Assembly (NCBI RefSeq): GCF_028583425.1 | Contig: NC_072791.1 | Span: 13,907,868 to 13,971,867 of the forward strand | DNA from: Eublepharis macularius | Taxonomy: Eukaryota; Chordata; Lepidosauria; Squamata; Eublepharidae | Direction: 5' to 3' | Length of the DNA: 64,000 bases | Shown: positions 24,521-36,529 of the stretch, piece after piece | Layout: every line of letters begins with the position of its first letter | How positions within the stretch are numbered: the stretch's first letter is position 1 | Translations under genes and position numbers: made by a program | The notes under the pieces: generated by a model | Seen by the model: only the letters and a program-made list of their open reading frames with translations | What the model was told of the DNA's origin: nothing | The model's database searches: none

Positions 24521-25914
24521 TGTTACCAGAACTGCTCTTTTATTATAATGGGGAATTAGCTGCAGCAGTCTGTAACTATTAATATTAAGCGAGGATCATA
24601 ACCTATGTTTACGGAGGTCCCGATCCCAGACACTCTAGTGAAAAAGAGGCAGACAAGAAGTAAGGTCCAAACACGTGTATTGAGTGTAGCGTAAGCCTAG
24701 CTTGCACAATCATACAAAGAACATACAAGGTCTAAGAAATACAGAGTAGGAAATACAGAGACGTTCGCATTAGCTGGTTCCCAACGATGATAGGGGGAAT
24801 ACTCACTTATCCTGGAGCGAAGCAGAGACGCAGCAGCGAGGTGGCCCAATGCCAGCACTGGGACCACAGACGGACAGCAAGGAGGTCTGGATAGGGAATG
24901 GCCTGAGCACCGAGTGGTCTGAGAGACCAGCTTAAATACCCCAAAACGTACCCTGGGGCTGGTGCTGTACTTGGTGGTTCTCACAGATTAAAACAAAGGG
25001 TCTAATGGGCTACTGAATGGCTTGGATGGGCCACTTTGGTAATCAGATTGTGATAAGTGACACCTCAGGAAGAGGGGACAAAAGAGGGAGGGGGAAATCC
25101 AAGTGGGCTGAAAGGATGTTCCAGCGGACAGGGCTTGTCCTGATGTCATCAGCTTTGGAATGCGGAGGTTTCTTTGAGATGCATTCTCTAAGTGCTTGGG
25201 ATGGTCGGCACTTAGTTCCTTCTCCGGGGCGGCTCCTAAGATATGCAGAGCGGGGCGAGGGGCTCTCGCTGCGGACGTGGTGTGCCCGCTTCGCCGAAAT
25301 GGCTTCTCAAAGCAGTCTTCTTCCCAGGGTCTTCTGGCTGCCTGAGAACATGGATGCCGGCTGGGCATAGCTGGGGCTGGATAGCAGGCTGCCCAGTAGC
25401 GAGGGCAAGCTCGGCGACCGGCCCGCGGGAGGCTCCAGGCGGGAACTGACCAGGGAGCGCCTAGCCAGGCTCGCTGGAGGTTTCCCTGGCAGGCGCCCGG
25501 CTGCTAGCAGCGGCTTGGGCCCATATGAGGCAGGCTTCCATGGAGGCAGGGGGAACAGCACACAAAACACAGCCCAAAGCAGGGGACAGGCACGGTCCGT
25601 GGCAGATGGCAATGCAGGCACAGGGCACACTTGTAACAGAGTCCAAACACACACTGGGAATTCCAGATATAGGTCAGGGCAGGGCTGCCCAGAAAGAGAG
25701 TCCTTTTGTGCAGTTACCCAAACATGGAGTCAGTAAACTACACAGTCTATTGCAGCAGCAGGGTAATTGGCACGCAGGCAGGAAACTGACACGTGTATCG
25801 GAGCACACACGTGCAAAGCAGTCTTTTTGGTGTAGCAGTGAAACAGTAGCGCAGGAAACTTTAGCACAGTTCATAGCAGGCTTCAAAGCAGGGGAGGGGG
25901 CCTACTTGGCAACA
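24521..25914 (-). repeat. 5' LTR of the endogenous retrovirus
   Basis: 1394 bp, partner of 10636-12029, same signals at equivalent positions (AATAAA at 24539-24544). It is followed by the GCAG target duplication and then unit A sequence. Confidence 0.95.
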
Positions 25915-25918
25915 GCAG

Positions 25919-27596
25919 CTTCACTCTTCTGGGTAGGGCCTTCTGCAGGTGCCATCCTGAAAATGGGCAAAATCTATAGTTGCCCACTATTGCCCACTGT
26001 TTTGGAGATCTGAGTCATTTTTTAGGGTCAAATTATGCTGGGAGGGGAATCTGAAGTCCTTGAGGGGGTGGCCCTACATCTATTCTTTCCTGGGAAGGGC
26101 TGTGCATAATGGATGGATGCCCTGCTCTGCGTTCCATTGGGCTTGTGGCATAACCTGGCATGGGTTTGTTGGTTTAATTCAGGCCCCATCTTTTATTGCT
26201 CGGCCATGCTGGGATCAAAATGGGGCCATCAAAAAGGGCTCCCTGTGAGGCTAGGGTCCTGGGGGCTACGCCACACATGCGCTCTCTCTGTAGTGGCCCC
26301 TATCATAGAGAATTACCTTCCTGAGAAGTTCAGGAAAGCTCCCCCATATCTGGCTTTCTTCACATTGTGGAAAACTTAAGTATTTAGGAGGGCCTTTTTT
26401 CAGACAATAGGCCCGTGATATAAGAAAAGGCTCAGAAAGATAGTCTGGGAAAGGGACGGGGACTAGAGACTGGGAGTGTGCACCGGATGGCCCAGATGCA
26501 GTTTTGAGGGGTACAAAAGAACAACTTGGTATCCCTGAGTTCCCAGGAAGTACTCTCATCCAATTAGAGAAGCTTGAATTTATCCAGAGATTACTTCCTA
26601 TGGGGGGGGGAATGTCTGAAGGGCCTTGTTCTAGTAAACAGTAGAACATTTGCCGGAAACCTAGTTTCTGACAATTCACTAAAGACCCCCCAAATTACAG
26701 GAAGATTGGATCCTGGGGACCAACTCTATGGCCCCCTGAACAAGCTGCCCCCAGCTTCTCTCTGTTGTTTCCTAGAGGAGAAACCATCAAACCAGAGAAT
26801 CCCTAGGGGAGGGCTGAGGCTTGCTGAGCTGCGGAGTTTAAAAGATGGCCAGAGATGCCGCCCTTATTGCAAGGAGGACTCAGCTCCACCCCCAGGGAAG
26901 AGGAGCTGCCAGAGAGAAAGCAGGAAAGCCCCGAAGGTCAATGGAGCCCTCTGGTTACTAAGGCCAAAAGCAGAGAGGCGTTTTGCAAAGGAAATATTTG
27001 TTCACTGCTTACCTCTTTTTAAAAAGTGCTCCAGTGCTGCCTCTCCTCCCCTTCCCCACTCAGCATAGGAAGTGACAGTGGGAAGTCAGGTGACTTTCTC
27101 TCTTCATGCCTCTCTAGGAACAGAGACTCCTTCCCTTTAACCCTTAGATGGACTTTCCAGAAAGCCAAAACAATCACTCCCGACAAAATAACACCACCCT
27201 CACATTTCTTAGTCTACAGGCAGCACCAAAACAATCACACACCCAGCACTTCAGGGCACTGTCACAGGGCAATAATAAGAATCCAAGGCACGGGTCCTCA
27301 TTGAGCCTGAGGATTTTTAAATGGGGTCCCCCCAAACTCACCATCAAATGACATGTCACCTCTATAGCCACAGACTGCACAGACAAGCACCCACTGCTTT
27401 ATGTCCCCCCTCCCCACATACCAAAATGTGGCTACAAATCAGGGATCCTCTCTCAGGGACCCTCAGGATTCCTGTGTTTAGTCACTATACAAATTCATTA
27501 TTAAAAAATTGATCACATGTATGGCCACCGATTGCACCACAAAAAGCAGGCATCCACAACTTGGGGAAGCCGCCATGAGCAAAACGGTGGTTTAAA
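25919..27596. other. Unit spacer (unit A), no gene seen
   Basis: Very close to 43871-45565 of unit B, with small indels (for example near 26800). Short frames are present in both copies but none has a recognisable domain. This may hold promoter or 5' non-coding exons of the minus-strand gene to its left; I see no CpG-dense promoter. Confidence 0.45.
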
Positions 27597-27597
27597 G

Positions 27598-28070
27598 ACA
27601 CATAGAATCATAGGGTTGGAAGGGATCTCCAGGGTCATCTAGTCCAACCCCCTGCACAATGCAGGAAATTCACAACTGACCCCCCCCAACTGCCCCAGCG
27701 ACCCCCGCTCCATGCCCAGAAGATGGTGAAACACCTCCAGGATCCCTAGCCAAACTGGCCTGTGGAAAATTGCTATCCTACCCCAAGGTGGCAATTGGCA
27801 TTACCCTGAGCATGTAAGTAGGGCCACAAAAACCAAGCCCTGATACAACCCCTTCTGCCCGCCCTCTCATGATCTGCCCAGGTTCACAGAATCAGCATTG
27901 CTGTCAGAGGGCCACCTAGCCTCTACTTAATAATCTCCAAAGAAGGAGAGCCCACCACCTCCCAAGGAAGCCTGTTCCACTGAGAGACCGCTCTAACTGT
28001 CAAGAAGTTCTTCCTAATGTTTAGCAGAAAATTCTTTTGTTTTAATTTTAATGTTAATCCGTCAGTTCTC
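27598..28070 (-). mobile_element. CR1 LINE 3'-end relic
   Basis: Starts AGAATCATAGGGTTGGAAGG, CATCTAGTCCAACCCCCTGC, and continues through GGAAGCCTGTTCCACTGAG. This is the complement of the CR1 3' end, whose terminal octamer repeat reads ATTCTATG. The paralogue is at 45570-46040. Confidence 0.88.
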
Positions 28071-28099
28071 ATTTTCTCATCATCATAATCCTGCCGGAG

Positions 28100-28205
28100 A
28101 CATTCAGCTCAGGGAAAGTGACTTGATCAATTTCACCAAATGGCAGAGCAGAGATCTGAACCCAAGACTCTCTGGCCTAAGTCTAAGACACTGTCTGCTA
28201 AGCCA
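28100..28205 (-). mobile_element. MIR-like SINE relic
   Basis: GCAGAGCAGAGATCTGAACC and the flanking GTGACTTG...TCACCAAATGG are the complement of the MIR core. It is shared with 46075-46180. Confidence 0.65.
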
Positions 28206-29044
28206 CTCTCTCTCTCTTTATATTATCGCTTCTATGGGGCATCCCTAGGGCTAAGGACCAACTCCTTTCTCCCCCCCTCCTCCATTCACTCACATTTTCT
28301 TCTCCCTCCATAGTTTCCCCGTTACCTGAAAATGCACAAAACTATCACAGCCATTGTTAGACCAATGAGAGATAAGCTGTGCTCGGTGGTGTAGCCGCAC
28401 TGCCATAGAAGATGCTCCTGAATCCTCAGGAGTTTTCTTTGGGGCTGGCAGTGGAATTTCTCTGGGACAACCTTGTTCTGATCCCCGGAGAGGATCACGT
28501 CATCAGCTGCTGGCAGGTTTCCTTGCAGCGTTGAGCTGTGTGGATCTGCCTACCCTGGGGGAGAGCAAGTGATGGCCAAGGGGGTACCCCTTCCAGAAGA
28601 CCCACAGAAGGTGCCCAGGCTGGAGACTGTTGGTCAAGATCCCATGCAGTGATGATGTGCCCATGTTCTCTTGCTGGGAGGAAGGGAGAGGCTCACCTTT
28701 GGTGCTTAAAGCAGGTTCCTGCAACCCTCCCGCCAAACACCGGAATGCCCTTTGCATGCAGCTGCCTCTGAAGGGGATGGGGTAGAAGCCAGAATGGCAT
28801 TAAACAAATAGTAGTACCGCAAAAATCAGTGGGATCCATTAAAGATTACGGAGAACAATATTCTAGAAATGAAAACATGGAAATGCCATGCTTTTATTAA
28901 CCCTTTCCCTACCAAAATGCTCCTAGAACAGAACAAAAAACACTGGAATGGACATTAAAGAAATGCTAGTACCAACAGGAGCAGAGAACATGCTGAACGG
29001 AAGGCAGTGTACCTAAATAACCCTTGATAAGTGTTGATCAATAG
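28206..29044. other. Unit spacer, unrecognised open frame remnant
   Basis: A minus-strand frame of 157 codons in unit B (46255-46728) is only 84 codons here (28503-28757). There is no recognised domain; loss of the frame in one duplicate argues against a conserved gene. Confidence 0.4.
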
Positions 29045-29745
29045 CAGTTCTTTGGAATCTTCATCCAGCTGAGATCAGGAGCAGGGTGGTAGACAATGCT
29101 CACCTCCCGCCTTCATCTGGTAGGGATCAGGAGTAGAGCAAGAGGCAATGCTCACCCCCGCCTTCACCCAGCCAGGATAAGTAGCAAAGCAGGGGGCAAT
29201 GCCCCACCGCCTTCACCCACACAGGATCAGGAGTGGATCAGGTGGCAATTCCTGCCTCCTGCCTTCACCTGGCCGGGATCAAGAGGAGAGCAGGTGGCAA
29301 TGCCCCTCCCACCTCCATCCAACCAGGATCAGGAGTGGAGCAGGTGAAAATGTGCACCCCCTGAACTCACTCAACTGGGATCAGGATTGAATCAGGGGGC
29401 ATGCCTGCCCCCTATCTTCCCCTGACTGGATTCAGGAGTGGAGAAGGTGGTAATGCCTGCAACCCATTCACCTGCTTCGGATCAGGAGTGGAGCAGGTGG
29501 CAATGCCCATCCCCTCTCCGCCTTCACCTGGTCAGGATCAGGAGAGGAGAAGGTGGCAATGCCTGCCCCCCGACTTTACCTGGCTAGGATCAGGATAGGA
29601 GTGGAGCAGTTGACAATGCCTGCCTCTCTGCCTTCAGCTGGATGAGATCAGGAGCAGAGCAGGTGGCAATGCCTGCCGCCCTTTTCACACAGCTGGGACC
29701 AGGAGCAGAACAGGTGACAATGCCTGCTCTCTATCTTCACCTGTT
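29045..29745 (+). repeat. Minisatellite, about 55-57 bp unit (unit A, array 1)
   Basis: About 12-13 diverged units built on GGATCAGGAGTGGAGCAGGT, GGCAATGCC and CCTTCACCTGG. The unit length is close to a multiple of 3, so all frames look open for long distances; this is not evidence of a gene. Confidence 0.92.
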
Positions 29746-30719
29746 ACCTGGATGGGACTCCTTGTGAGTAGGGGAATTGGGGCAAGGAATGGGCTTATGC
29801 AAGAGGGGTAACGAACAGAACCTCCATCAATGTTTACGGGGTCCTCTCCCCAAGGAGACTCCCAAGACAGCTATTCTTCAAAGTAAAGAGTAACTTTATT
29901 TAAAGGGGAAAATGCATACACACAAGAAGTAATATGGAATGTTGGCACAGACACACAGAGTCTTAGAAAATTAGCCAGAGATTGCATTAGAGTGAGGGAG
30001 GGGAAGTCTATTTACCGATCTAGAAGAGTGGTTCATGGAGGAATGAAGCTTCAGATGTGCTGCATCTTTGACCAGGGAAGTGGGAGCCTCTGAGGGTACT
30101 ACGCTGGGTGAACGTGTACAATTTGAGTGTGTCAAAACTCTGATTTTTATAGGGCATATCATGTCCTGAGGCTGGGAAGCCTCTTTTGGCAATGAGACAA
30201 AAGCCCATAACAGTCAGTTCCTGAGAATGACAAAAGTTTGAACATCTCTGGTTGTTGCCACTGGGGTGCGACAAAAGAGAAACGTTGGGTTTTGCTGTTG
30301 TTGAAAGATGAAGCAATTGATTCTTACTATCCCCAGAGCTGGGCAATATTAATCTCTAGGAAGAAATTTAAACTTATCAATGCTGATTGATGGTCCATCA
30401 ACTGGAGGATGGGTTGTAAATTACGGAAAGGAGGGGTGATTGGAATGTATGGGGGTGACCCATCGGAAACTTTTGTTGTCCACAACTGCATGTCCAAAGC
30501 TTGGGGTGGGGGTTGGGGGTAGGAACAATCCCACCCGATTGCTTTGCATTTGCATCTGTATGCTATTTAAACTTCACTCTCCTGGGCAAGACTCGGTAAT
30601 TGCTTTGCCCATCTGGCTGGAATGTCTCTGATGCAGATCAAGCTGCATTAACTCAAGAGCCCTGTAATTTTATATCACAGGTGGTATTAAACATAGTGGA
30701 GGCTGGGAACTGCTGCTCA
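29746..30719. other. Unit spacer between minisatellite arrays
   Basis: Matches 47721-48530 of unit B, which has lost about 150 bp here. Nothing recognised. Confidence 0.4.
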
Positions 30720-32610
30720 CACACCGACCGGGATCAGGAGCAGAGCAGGTGGCAATGCTCGCCCCTCTTCTCTCAGCTGGGATCAAGAGAGAAGCAGGTG
30801 GCAATGCCCGTCCTCCATCTTCACCCAGCTGGGATCAGGAGCAGTAATCACAAAGTAGAGAGGGTCATGGAAAAACCAGCAAATATATTAAAAAACCGTC
30901 ACCTACTAAGAAATTTGTGTGGCATACAATTCAGACACTTGAATCAAATATATGCAAAAGTACAAAATTATTTAATGAAAATAAAGAGTATCAAAATATA
31001 AATGGACTACAAGGCATGGAAATGCTTCAATAGAGCTGTGGTCAAACAATTCTCCCTAGGGAGAAAAAAATTGAACCACCAGACTCACTATAGTGTCCAC
31101 CACAAACCAAATCTCAAAGCTGAATAGCTCATGTAAATGCCAAAAATTTACAGCATTTAGGGCATAGGTATTAGCTGAATCACATATATCCAAAAAGTAA
31201 ATGTACAAATGTACAAAGGCAATGTATCACAAACTAATCACAGCCGATGAGCGAGCCGCTATTGTGCAGATGTAAGGGCTGTGATTAGTTTGTGATACAT
31301 TGCCTTTGTAACTGCTTTGAAGAAGGGGCAACTGATACGGGACCTCTTGCTAGAGAACCTGTTAGTGGTTACATTGTAAACATTACATATAACAACAATT
31401 ATTTGCATTGAATAGTGATTTTGGCAATGTGACTTAACTACTGTATGTACTGTATTCTGATAAGCATTTACTTTTTGGATATATGTGATTCAGCTAATAC
31501 CTATGCCCTAAATGCTGTAAATTTTTGATATTTACATGAGCTATTCAGCTTTGAGATTTGGTTTGTGGTGGACACTTTAGTGAGTCTGGTGGTTCTCCCT
31601 AGGGAGAATTGTTTGACCACAGCTCTATTGAAGCATTTCCATGCCTTGTAGTCCATTTATATTTTGATACTCTTTATTTTCATTAAATAACTTTGTACTT
31701 TTGCATATATTTGATTCAAATGTCTGAATTGTATGCCACAAAAATTTCTTAGTTAGTAGGTGGTGTTTTTTTTATATATTTGCTGGGATCAGGAGCAGAG
31801 CAGGTGTTAATGTCTACCACCCTGGTCTTCCCCCGGTCAGAAGCAGAAGTGAAGCAGCTGGCAATACCCATCCTTCATCTTCACAGGGCCAGGATCAGGA
31901 GTGGAGTAAGTGGCAATGCCTGCCCCCTCTTCACACAAATGGGATCAGGAGCAGAACCAGTGGTAATGCCCTTCCCCGTGTTCACCTGGCTGGGGTCAGG
32001 AGCATAGTATGTGGCACTGCCCCCCTATCACCATCTGGAATCAGGAGCAGTGCAGGTGGCAATGTCCACCCCTCTTCTCTCAGCTGGGATCAATAGGGGT
32101 GCAAGTGGCAATGCCCGCCCTCCATCTTCATCCAGCCAGGATCAGGAGCAGAGCAGGTGTTAATGTCGACCACCCTGGTCTTCCCCCGGTCAGAAGCAGA
32201 AGCGAAGCAGCTGGCAATACCCATCCTTCACCTTCACAGGGCCAGGATCAGGAGTGGAGTAAGTGGCAATGCCCGCCCCCTCTTCACACAAATGGGATCA
32301 GGAGCAGAACCAGTGGTTATGCCCTCCCCCGCCTTCACCTGGCTGGGATCAGGAGCATAGTATGTGGCACTGCCCCCCCATCACCATCTGGGATCAGGAG
32401 CAGTGCAGGTGGCAATGTCCACCCCTCTTCTCTCGGCTGGGATCAAGAGGGGTGCAAGTAGCAATGCCCACCCTCCATCTTTACTTGGCTGGGACCAGGA
32501 GTGGATTAGGTAACAATGCCCATCCCCCACTTTCACCCATCCGGGATCAGGAACGGAGCCGTTGGCAATGTCCGCCTTGCTTCACTTAGCTGGAATCAGG
32601 TGCAGCAATC
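30720..32610 (+). repeat. Minisatellite (unit A, array 2), split by a palindrome
   Basis: The same unit as array 1 at 30720-30850 and 31785-32610. The two parts are separated by the palindromic element at 30878-31784; in unit B the array is continuous (48535-49255). A stretch beginning GGATCAGGAGCAGAGCAGGT recurs at about 31786 and 32140, indicating internal duplication. Confidence 0.9.
30878..31784. mobile_element. Long inverted-repeat (snapback) element
   Basis: The outer arms (about 30878-31200 and 31470-31784) are inverted copies beginning AGCAAATATAT, at roughly 95% identity by eye. An inner perfect 32-bp inverted repeat lies at 31214-31245 and 31277-31308. It is absent from unit B. No coding sequence is seen, so it is probably a non-autonomous foldback DNA transposon; its superfamily is unknown. 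Confidence 0.8.
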
Positions 32611-32842
32611 AACACAAGGGCTCCTCCAGAGCTCATATGAAGGCTATCACAGAAAGACCTTCCCGCCAACAGAGTAAAAACACAACTTGTATAAATTGTA
32701 TTAATAAATATTTTTTCTTTTACCTTTTCTTTTTTCTTAAAGAGCATAGTGCTGCAAATGTGTTATTTAAATAACCATTAAATATAATAAATATCTATAC
32801 ATTCTACAAAACTCTTACTATCAATACTTAGGATCTATAGGT

Positions 32843-32950
32843 AAGCATCGAGTCATTACTGACCCATTACAGACCCGAATATGCTACTGATAGGAGTGGA
32901 TTCTTCCAGAGAAATAGCAATATTCCCGTTTATAATCTTGCTGTTGTATG
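32843..32950. pseudogene. Remnant of SINE plus terminal-exon segment (unit A)
   Basis: 32843-32872 is the 3' end of the SINE that is whole at 49489-49789, joined directly to ATATGCTACTGATAGGAG..., the start of the exon-like block at 49982. Unit A has therefore deleted the stretch between them and also the later part (CTTGCTGTTGT joins to GCGGAGCC). Confidence 0.75.
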
Positions 32951-33069
32951 GCGGAGCCTAACGGGCATTGCCAGCATACCTTTCTTCCAATTTCATAATC
33001 CAAACTTTCTCAAAGGCTCATCAGTCCTAAATTCTGATGTAATAAAATACTTTTAAACAATGAAATAAG

Positions 33070-33560
33070 TATGGTTGTTGGGGGTTTTCCGGGCTGTCTT
33101 GCCGTGGTCTTGGCATTGTAGTTCCTGACGTTTCGCCAGCAGCTGTGGCTGGCATCTTCAGAGGTGTAGCACCAAAAGACAGAGATCTCTCAGTGTCTCT
33201 TGTTCCGAAGTATTTCCAATCTTCGGGTCTGTTGGAATGTTTCCTCCCCGTAGAGGTGTTCGATGTATTGTCGAAGGCTTTCACGGCCGGAGAACGATGG
33301 TTGTTGGGGGTTTTCCGGGCTGTCTTGCCGTGGTCTTGGCATTGTAGTTCCTGACGTTTCGCCAGCAGCTGTGGCTGGCATCTTCAGAGGTGTAGCACCA
33401 AAAGACAGAGAGAGATCTCTGTCTTTTGGTGCTACACCTCTGAAGATGCCAGCCACAGCTGCTGGCGAAACGTCAGGAACTACAATGCCAAGACCACGGC
33501 AAGACAGCCCGGAAAACCCCCAACAACCATCGTTCTCCGGCCGTGAAAGCCTTCGACAAT
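33070..33560. repeat. Cluster of three family-2 repeat copies, two forming a palindrome
   Basis: Copy 1 (33070-33296, minus), copy 2 (33297-33413, minus) and copy 3 (33421-33560, plus). Copies 2 and 3 form an almost perfect inverted repeat with arms of about 117 bp and an axis near 33417. Copy 3 shows an intact core: CTGAAGA 33440-33446, stem GCCAGC...GCTGGC, GAAACGTC 33467-33474. Unit B lacks the cluster near 50600. Confidence 0.85.
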
Positions 33561-34229
33561 ACAATGAAATAAGTACTTTGTCGAAGGCTTTGTTGAAACA
33601 AATAAGTGTTTGTTTTTGCTTTACCACAAAAGCTTATAGTATGAAGAGCTTACTCACGTACAGCATTGCCAGCATTCAGTCTCATATCACCAATTTGGTA
33701 AAAGTCTGACTGTTTGTTTCTGTTGAGGGCGTACTGCTTTTCCCAGACTAGGTATAAAGCGAATGTGGGAAAAGCAGAATCCAATGGGAAGCTGCTGAAT
33801 AGGAATTCATATGTAAATTTGACTCAATGAGACTTGGATTGAGTAGAGACTCTGGATGGTTATCTCATTATCAGAAGTAACTGCCTTTCAGGCATTCCAT
33901 TCAGATTTAGCAATGCAGGGGAGGTGTCACACCCAGCCAGGATTGGGCACTCCACCTCTTTAATGAGTTTTTGCAACTGATTTGCATCTACTTCCCCCTC
34001 CCCTCCCCTCCTATATATCTCTGGCCAGTTTCTTCATACCCTCCATGCATCTGACTTTTTGACTTTCACTCTCCCTCAAAAACCCTTCATATTTCTCTCT
34101 TGGTGAATTCTTTGATAAGTGACAAGATAATCTTTTAAACATAACTTTCTTCCAGACTCTTAGCTCTTACGTGGTCTATTATTTTATTTATTTATTATAT
34201 TTTTAACTCGCCCTCCCCTCAAGAGGGTC

Positions 34230-34644
<415 letters not shown>

Positions 34645-36375
34645 CTAATCTGTGTGGATTTGTTGACGGACAGTAAGCTCTGTATTCGAAGCAAAGCTCT
34701 TCTCACGCTCCATGCATTTATATGATTTCTCCCCCATGTGTATTCGGTGATGGTAAGTAAGTTGGGAGCTCTGAGAAAAACTTTTCCCACATTCAACACA
34801 TTTATATGGCTTCTCGCCTGTGTGGATTTGTCGATGGGCACTAAGATGATTATTTCGAGCAAAAGTCTTTCCGCACTCCGAACATTTATATAGTCTCTCC
34901 CCTGTGTGCTTTCGTTGATGGTAAGTAAGGTGGGAACTCTGGGCAAAACTCTTCCCACACTCCAAACATTTGTATGGTTTCTCCCCTGTGTGGGTTCGTC
35001 GATGCTCAGTAAGTTCTCCACTCTGAGCAAAGTTCTTCCCACACTCCAAACATTTGTATGGTTTCTCCCCTGTGTGGATAGGTCGATGAACATTAAGCTG
35101 TCTCCTCGAAGCAAAAATCTTTCCACACTCCGAACATTCATATGGCTTCTCCCCTGTGTGTATTCGTCGATGGCAAGTAAGTTGGGAGCTCTGAGCAAAA
35201 CTCTTCCCACACTCCAAACATTTGTATGGTTTCTCCCCTGTGTGGATTCGTCGATGCTCAGTAAGATGATCATTTCGAGCAAATGTCTTCCCGCACTCCA
35301 AACATTTGTATGGTTTCTCCCCTGTGTGGCTAGATCGATGAACATTAAGCTGTCTCCTCCAAGCAAAGGTCTTTCCACACTCCGAGCATTCATATGGCTT
35401 CTCGCCTGTGTGGATTCGTTGATGGGCAGTAAGATATTGATTTGAACGAAAGCTTTTCCCACAGTCCACACATTTGTATGGTTTCTCTCCTGTGTGGATT
35501 TGTTGATGGACAGTAAGGTAGAAGTTTTGAGTAAAGCTCTTCCCACACTCAGCACAGTTATATGGTTTCTCTCCTATGTGGATTTTTTTATGGCAAGTAA
35601 GGCTGGCCCTCTGAGCAAAGCTCATCCCACACTGCCCACATTTATATGGCTTCTCTCCCATGTGGATTCGTTGATGGACAGTAAGGCTTTTATTTGACGA
35701 AAAACTTTTCTCACACTCCCCACATTTATATGGCTTCTCTCCTGTGTGAATTCGTTGATGAACAGTAAGTTCTTTTTTAGAATAAAAGCTCTTCCCACAC
35801 TCCCCACATTTATATGGTTTCTCTCCTGTGTGGATTCTACAATGGACAGTAAAGTCTTTTTTCCATGAAAAGCTCTTTCCACACTCCAAACATTTATATG
35901 GTTTCTCCCCTGTGTGGATTTGTTGATGGCCAGTAAAGTGTGAATGCTGAACAAAGCTCTTTCCACACTCCAGACATTTATATGGTTTCTCTCCTGTGTG
36001 GATTCGTTTATGGTAATGAAGGTTGGAACTCTGAGCAAAGCTCTTCCCACACTCCAGACATTTATAGGGTTTCTCCCCTGTGTGGAGTCGTTGATGCTCA
36101 GTAAGATGTGCATTGTAAGTAAACATCTTCCCGCAGTCCATACATTTGAATGGTTTCTCCACTGTGTGAATTCGTCGATGGACTGTGAGCGCTTTCTTCT
36201 GAGCAAAGCTCTTCCCACACTCCATGCATATATATTGTTTCTCCGCTGGGTGGATTCGTTGAAGGGTTGATTCATCCCTCTTCTTCTGTTTTTTCCCACT
36301 GCTTCTCTTCTGCTGTTCACCTTCTAATGGGATTTGTTGTGGTTCTCCTTCAGGCCTTCTCTGGGGACCATCAGT
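34645..36375 (-). CDS. C2H2 zinc-finger exon, gene B (19 fingers)
   Basis: Terminal exon of the unit B SCAN-KRAB gene, a predicted nuclear DNA-binding repressor. The same basic linker (GKKQKKRD) is followed by 19 fingers of 28 residues; fingers 1-18 keep their ligands and finger 19 ([10 protein letters not shown]...) has lost one cysteine and its first histidine. Contact residues -1,2,3,6: QKAV, YAHE, QSNY, QSHG, WKDV, SKEV, SKSV, QASC, QFYV, SQYA, WRQV, RDHE, QSQC, SRQV, QGEE, QSHY, RNHA, QSQY. Fingers 1-3 are identical in contacts to those of A and C; the middle differs. Fingers 13-14 and 16-17 have no single equivalent in C, indicating local finger gain. It stops at the same linker position as A and C. 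The first in-frame ATG is at 36225; the exon start near 36375 is uncertain. Confidence 0.9.
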   Translation of the reverse strand, partial: TDGPQRRPEGEPQQIPLEGEQQKRSSGKKQKKRDESTLQRIHPAEKQYICMECGKSFAQKKALTVHRRIHTVEKPFKCMDCGKMFTYNAHLTEHQRLHTGEKPYKCLECGKSFAQSSNLHYHKRIHTGEKPYKCLECGKSFVQHSHFTGHQQIHTGEKPYKCLECGKSFSWKKDFTVHCRIHTGEKPYKCGECGKSFYSKKELTVHQRIHTGEKPYKCGECEKSFSSNKSLTVHQRIHMGEKPYKCGQCGMSFAQRASLTCHKKIHIGEKPYNCAECGKSFTQNFYLTVHQQIHTGEKPYKCVDCGKSFRSNQYLTAHQRIHTGEKPYECSECGKTFAWRRQLNVHRSSHTGEKPYKCLECGKTFARNDHLTEHRRIHTGEKPYKCLECGKSFAQSSQLTCHRRIHTGEKPYECSECGKIFASRRQLNVHRPIHTGEKPYKCLECGKNFAQSGELTEHRRTHTGEKPYKCLECGKSFAQSSHLTYHQRKHTGERLYKCSECGKTFARNNHLSAHRQIHTGEKPYKCVECGKSFSQSSQLTYHHRIHMGEKSYKCMEREKSFASNTELTVRQQIHTD

Positions 36376-36529
36376 CTCAGTAAAACAGAGGAGACTGGTA
36401 AGTCCTTAAAACAAATCAGAATCAAAGAAAAATGGCCATTAAGAGCACCTGATAACAACAGTACAAATACACTTGAAATACACTACCATGTATTAAGTTT
36501 TGAGTATTATATGTTCATGTCGGGTAAAC

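Larger units (their letters stand above)
10632..25918 (-). mobile_element. Endogenous retrovirus, near full-length, young, broken
   Basis: A 15.3-kb provirus on the minus strand: LTR, leader, gag, pol, env, 3' region, LTR. Both LTRs are 1394 bp with TG...CA ends and are flanked by the 4-bp duplication GCAG (10632-10635, 25915-25918). Unit B has the empty site CCACAGCAGCTTCAC near 43862. I see about two differences between the LTRs, so insertion is recent, probably on the order of a million years or less depending on rate. Coding regions are long but I count about two or three apparent breaks, so this copy is a fossil. The features mix: YVDD polymerase and class-III-like integrase, a gag without CCHC knuckles, and a long env recall spuma/epsilon relatives such as snakehead retrovirus. 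Family placement is an inference. Confidence 0.95.

Noticed and set aside
28503-28757. Minus-strand frame shared with 46255-46728 as a possible gene
   Set aside because: It is almost half as long in unit A and has no recognisable domain; conserved only because the units are young.
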